Below are positions 7,238-9,070 of a stretch of DNA of 9,070 nucleotides, piece after piece. The stretch comes from Betaproteobacteria bacterium (lineage in GTDB: Bacteria > Pseudomonadota > Gammaproteobacteria > Burkholderiales > Rhodocyclaceae). The stretch lies in NCBI GenBank assembly GCA_028868235.1, contig JAGWUW010000078.1, positions 1-9,070 of the forward strand, given 5' to 3'. Each line of letters begins with the position of its first letter. The stretch's first letter is position 1. The position numbers and the translations under genes are program-made. The notes beneath the pieces were generated by a model. The model searched no databases. It saw only the letters and a program-made list of their open reading frames with translations, and was not told the origin of the DNA.

Positions 7238-8140
7238 CTAACCGCCCAGTAAGGCTTTGGCGAGGCGTATCGTGGTGCTGTGAATATGCACCGTGTCGTC
7301 TATCTGCCTGGCATACCCGCCAGCCATGGCGATAGCAACCGGGGTGTTGCGGAGTTTGCATTCCGCCAAGACATGGCGATCCCGCTCGGCCAAACCCTCA
7401 AAGCTCAGGCCCAGACGGCCAAGACGGTCGTCCTGGTAAGGATCGGCACCGGCCAGGTAGATCACGAGATTGGGGCGGGATAGATCGAATGCAATATCGA
7501 GGCCCTCATTCAGGCGAAGCAGGTAGGCCGCATCACTACAGCCATCGGGCAGTTCGATGTCGAGATCACTTTGCTCCTTTTCGAACGGGAAGTTGCGGGC
7601 ACCATGGATCGAGAAGGTGAAAATGCTGTCGTCGCCCTGGAGGATGCTGGCCGTACCGTTGCCCTGATGGACATCGCAATCGACGACCAGGACACGCTGG
7701 GCGCGCCCCTCGGCTTGCATGGCACGAGCGGCGACAGCGGCATCATTGAATACGCAGAAACCTTCGCCGCGGTCACGAAAAGCGTGATGCGTACCACCAG
7801 CCAGATTGGCGCCCACACCGTCAGCGAGCGCGGCGCGGCAGGCGCCGATGGTGGCACCGGCGGATCGCCGTGAACGTTCGACCATACCTGCGCTCCAGGG
7901 GAAACCGATAGCTTTTTGTGCCGGTTGAGACAGTGAACCGGTGGATACTGCCTTGATGTAAGCCGGGTCGTGAGCCCGACCGAGCTCCTCGTCTGTGGCG
8001 GCGTGCGGCAGATGGAAGTTGGATTCGGAAAAATCGCCGCTAGCCTGTAGTGCGGCGCGGAGCCGGGAATATTTCTCCATCGGGAAACGATGGCCGACCG
8101 GCAGCGGTAAAACGAAGACATCGGTGTAGAACAGTTGCAC
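7238..8140 (-). CDS. HDAC-family zinc deacetylase, class IV (HDAC11)-like
   Basis: A 300-residue arginase/deacetylase-fold hydrolase, expected to remove acyl groups from lysine or small amines. The active site is complete by comparison with human HDACs. The tandem histidines are H118/H119 in LAGGTHHAF. The charge-relay aspartate is D154. Zinc ligands are D156 and H158 in DCDVHQGNGT and D233 in LAGADPYQDD. The catalytic tyrosine is Y276 in AGGYAR. The HQGNG form of the DxH motif, the short length and GTHHAF resemble class IV (HDAC11-like) enzymes rather than AcuC or the larger class II bacterial amidohydrolases. No signal peptide is seen, so it should be cytoplasmic. The start is GTG at 8140 with GAAGG 8 bases upstream; the N-terminus QLFYTDVFVLPLPVGHRFP is the family's usual opening. 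It follows the thioredoxin-like gene by 24 bases and precedes the kinase by 47. The substrate (protein acyl-lysine, acetylpolyamine or other) cannot be read from sequence. Confidence 0.93.
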   Translation of the reverse strand: MQLFYTDVFVLPLPVGHRFPMEKYSRLRAALQASGDFSESNFHLPHAATDEELGRAHDPAYIKAVSTGSLSQPAQKAIGFPWSAGMVERSRRSAGATIGACRAALADGVGANLAGGTHHAFRDRGEGFCVFNDAAVAARAMQAEGRAQRVLVVDCDVHQGNGTASILQGDDSIFTFSIHGARNFPFEKEQSDLDIELPDGCSDAAYLLRLNEGLDIAFDLSRPNLVIYLAGADPYQDDRLGRLGLSFEGLAERDRHVLAECKLRNTPVAIAMAGGYARQIDDTVHIHSTTIRLAKALLGG

Positions 8141-8148
8141 AGCCGATG

Positions 8149-8153
8149 CCTTC
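8149..8153 (-). promoter_or_regulatory. ribosome binding site supporting the GTG start of the deacetylase
   Basis: The minus strand reads GAAGG, 8 bases before the GTG at 8140. This supports a GTG start at the conserved N-terminus and lies within the 24-base gap behind the thioredoxin-like gene. Confidence 0.55.
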
Positions 8154-8164
8154 GCTGGAAGAGC

Positions 8165-9022
8165 TTAATTCAGGGCTGCAGACAGCTTGCGACGGAATTC
8201 ACGGACGAGATCGTCGTATTGCTCACCGGACAGCGCTTCGAACAGGGCCAGGATAGCCTTGCGTCCGGCACCCTCGCTGAAAAAACGATCGCGACGCACT
8301 ACCTCGAGCGCGGCCTCCAACGCTTCGCGGAAGCGGTTTTGCGCAGCATAGGCCTTGGACAGTTCAAGGCGGGTGGCGTGATCGTCCGGATTGGCCGCCA
8401 GCTTGGCTTCCAGCGGCGCGGTATCGGCGGCGCCGTCGAGAAGCGCCAGGCGAGCACGCAGAGCATTGGCGCGATCCGTTTCGTTGGCATATTCGCCGGC
8501 CAGCAGTTGCTTGGCTTCGTCGTTGCGGCCGAGTTGCATTAGCACATCGACGGCATCAAGCTGGATGGCTTGGTCCTGCGGGTTAGCCTGGCTGGCTTGC
8601 ACCAGAGCGGCCAGGGCTTCTTCCAGCTTGCCCTCGGCGACCAAGGCGGCTGCCTGCTCGCGCAGATTGATCTGCTCCGGGTCGGCGGGCAGGGCAATGC
8701 GGTCAAGGAATTCGCGAATCTGCTTTTCTGGCAGGGCACCGTTGAATTCGTCGACAAGTTGGCCTTGGAACAGCACCTTGACCGACGGAATGCTACGGAC
8801 GCCGAAGTGCTGCGCCAGTTCCGGGTTTTCGTCCGAATTGACCTTGGCCAGGATGAAGCGGCCCTTGTATTCCTCGGCCAGCTTTTCCAGCATCGGCTTC
8901 AGGATCTTGCAGGGCTCGCACCAAGGAGCCCAGAAATCGACGACAACCGGCACGGTCTCCGCCGGGATCAGGACTTTGGCTTCAAACTCTTCGATGGAAA
9001 CGTCAAATGCAAACTCGGACAT
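8165..9022 (-). CDS. cnoX: CnoX/YbbN-type co-chaperone: thioredoxin domain fused to TPR repeats
   Basis: A 285-residue cytoplasmic protein with an N-terminal thioredoxin fold (about 1-112) and a C-terminal TPR-like helical region (about 118-285). The thioredoxin active site is WAPWCEPCK with C35 and C38, and the cis-proline is P79 in RSIPS, so it should be redox-competent. E. coli CnoX (YbbN) instead has SQHC and lacks normal thioredoxin activity. TPR-like pairs occur at about 119-150 (REQAAALVAEGKLEEALAAL), 155-175 and 213-245 (TRLELSKAYAAQNRFREALE). The C-terminal GAGRKAILALFEAL and REFRRKLSAAL segments are characteristic of the YbbN family. Known homologues protect chlorine-stressed proteins and hand clients to GroEL or DnaK; that role is inferred here. 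The ATG at 9022 has CAGG 8 bases upstream. It appears to be the first gene of the minus-strand run. Strictly, cnoX/ybbN is a family name. Confidence 0.93.
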   Translation of the reverse strand: MSEFAFDVSIEEFEAKVLIPAETVPVVVDFWAPWCEPCKILKPMLEKLAEEYKGRFILAKVNSDENPELAQHFGVRSIPSVKVLFQGQLVDEFNGALPEKQIREFLDRIALPADPEQINLREQAAALVAEGKLEEALAALVQASQANPQDQAIQLDAVDVLMQLGRNDEAKQLLAGEYANETDRANALRARLALLDGAADTAPLEAKLAANPDDHATRLELSKAYAAQNRFREALEAALEVVRRDRFFSEGAGRKAILALFEALSGEQYDDLVREFRRKLSAALN

Positions 9023-9054
9023 GATGAGGGCCTGAAATAGTTAAAGTCGGGCGA

Positions 9055-9060
9055 ATTCTA
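9055..9060 (-). promoter_or_regulatory. possible -10 box for the cnoX-led gene run
   Basis: The minus strand reads TAGAAT, five of six matches to the -10 consensus, 32 bases before the cnoX start. The matching -35 region would lie beyond the right edge, so the promoter cannot be confirmed. If correct, the transcript would have a leader of about 25 bases and could drive the whole minus-strand run. Confidence 0.3.
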
Positions 9061-9070
9061 CCGCCAGTCG

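Noticed and set aside
7191..7361. N-terminal extension of the kinase to an in-frame ATG at 7361
   Set aside because: It would overlap the deacetylase gene by 124 bases, adds 57 residues rich in Arg, His and Gln unlike a membrane protein N-terminus, and ignores the AGGAG site before the ATG at 7190.
1..9070. Mobile elements, CRISPR, tRNA/rRNA genes, toxin-antitoxin or defence systems
   Set aside because: Reading both strands I saw no repeat array, terminal inverted repeats, transposase or integrase motifs, RNA gene signatures or defence domains. Nearly all bases belong to recognisable housekeeping-type genes.

Overview
The window looks like a stretch of chromosomal housekeeping DNA from a GC-rich proteobacterium. 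The gene set and protein style suggest a betaproteobacterium, possibly of the Rhodocyclales (Dechloromonas/Azonexus type), but that placement is an impression from protein recognition, not a search result. The DNA is densely coding, with no gap above 100 bases. I see no tRNA, rRNA, insertion sequence, integrase, CRISPR repeat or phage gene.

Layout. Bases 1-139 hold the last 45 codons of a plus-strand membrane protein. They are followed by thrC (threonine synthase) and, through a 4-base stop/start overlap, a class I SAM-dependent methyltransferase that begins with TTG. These plus-strand genes converge at about 2212-2225 with a block of six minus-strand genes filling the rest of the window. In transcription order (right to left) the block is: a CnoX/YbbN-type thioredoxin-TPR co-chaperone, an HDAC11-like (class IV-type) zinc deacetylase, a membrane sensor histidine kinase (dCache-HAMP-PAS-HisKA-HATPase), a bifunctional NAD(P)HX epimerase/dehydratase, nadC (quinolinate phosphoribosyltransferase), and a 45-residue membrane protein. 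The last overlaps the methyltransferase gene tail to tail by 14 bases.

The minus-strand gaps are 24, 47, 28, 39 and 70 bases, which fits one long transcript or a few overlapping ones. The clearest functional pairing is nadC with the NAD(P)HX repair enzyme, joining NAD synthesis to NAD(P)H repair. The co-chaperone, deacetylase and kinase have no obvious biochemical link to that pair. The kinase has no receiver domain and no response regulator gene beside it here.

I found no convincing new multi-gene system. Most worth a second look are the HDAC11-like enzyme in its thioredoxin/NAD setting, the orphan kinase inside the run, the sharp change in codon bias within thrC, and the small membrane protein at the convergent junction.
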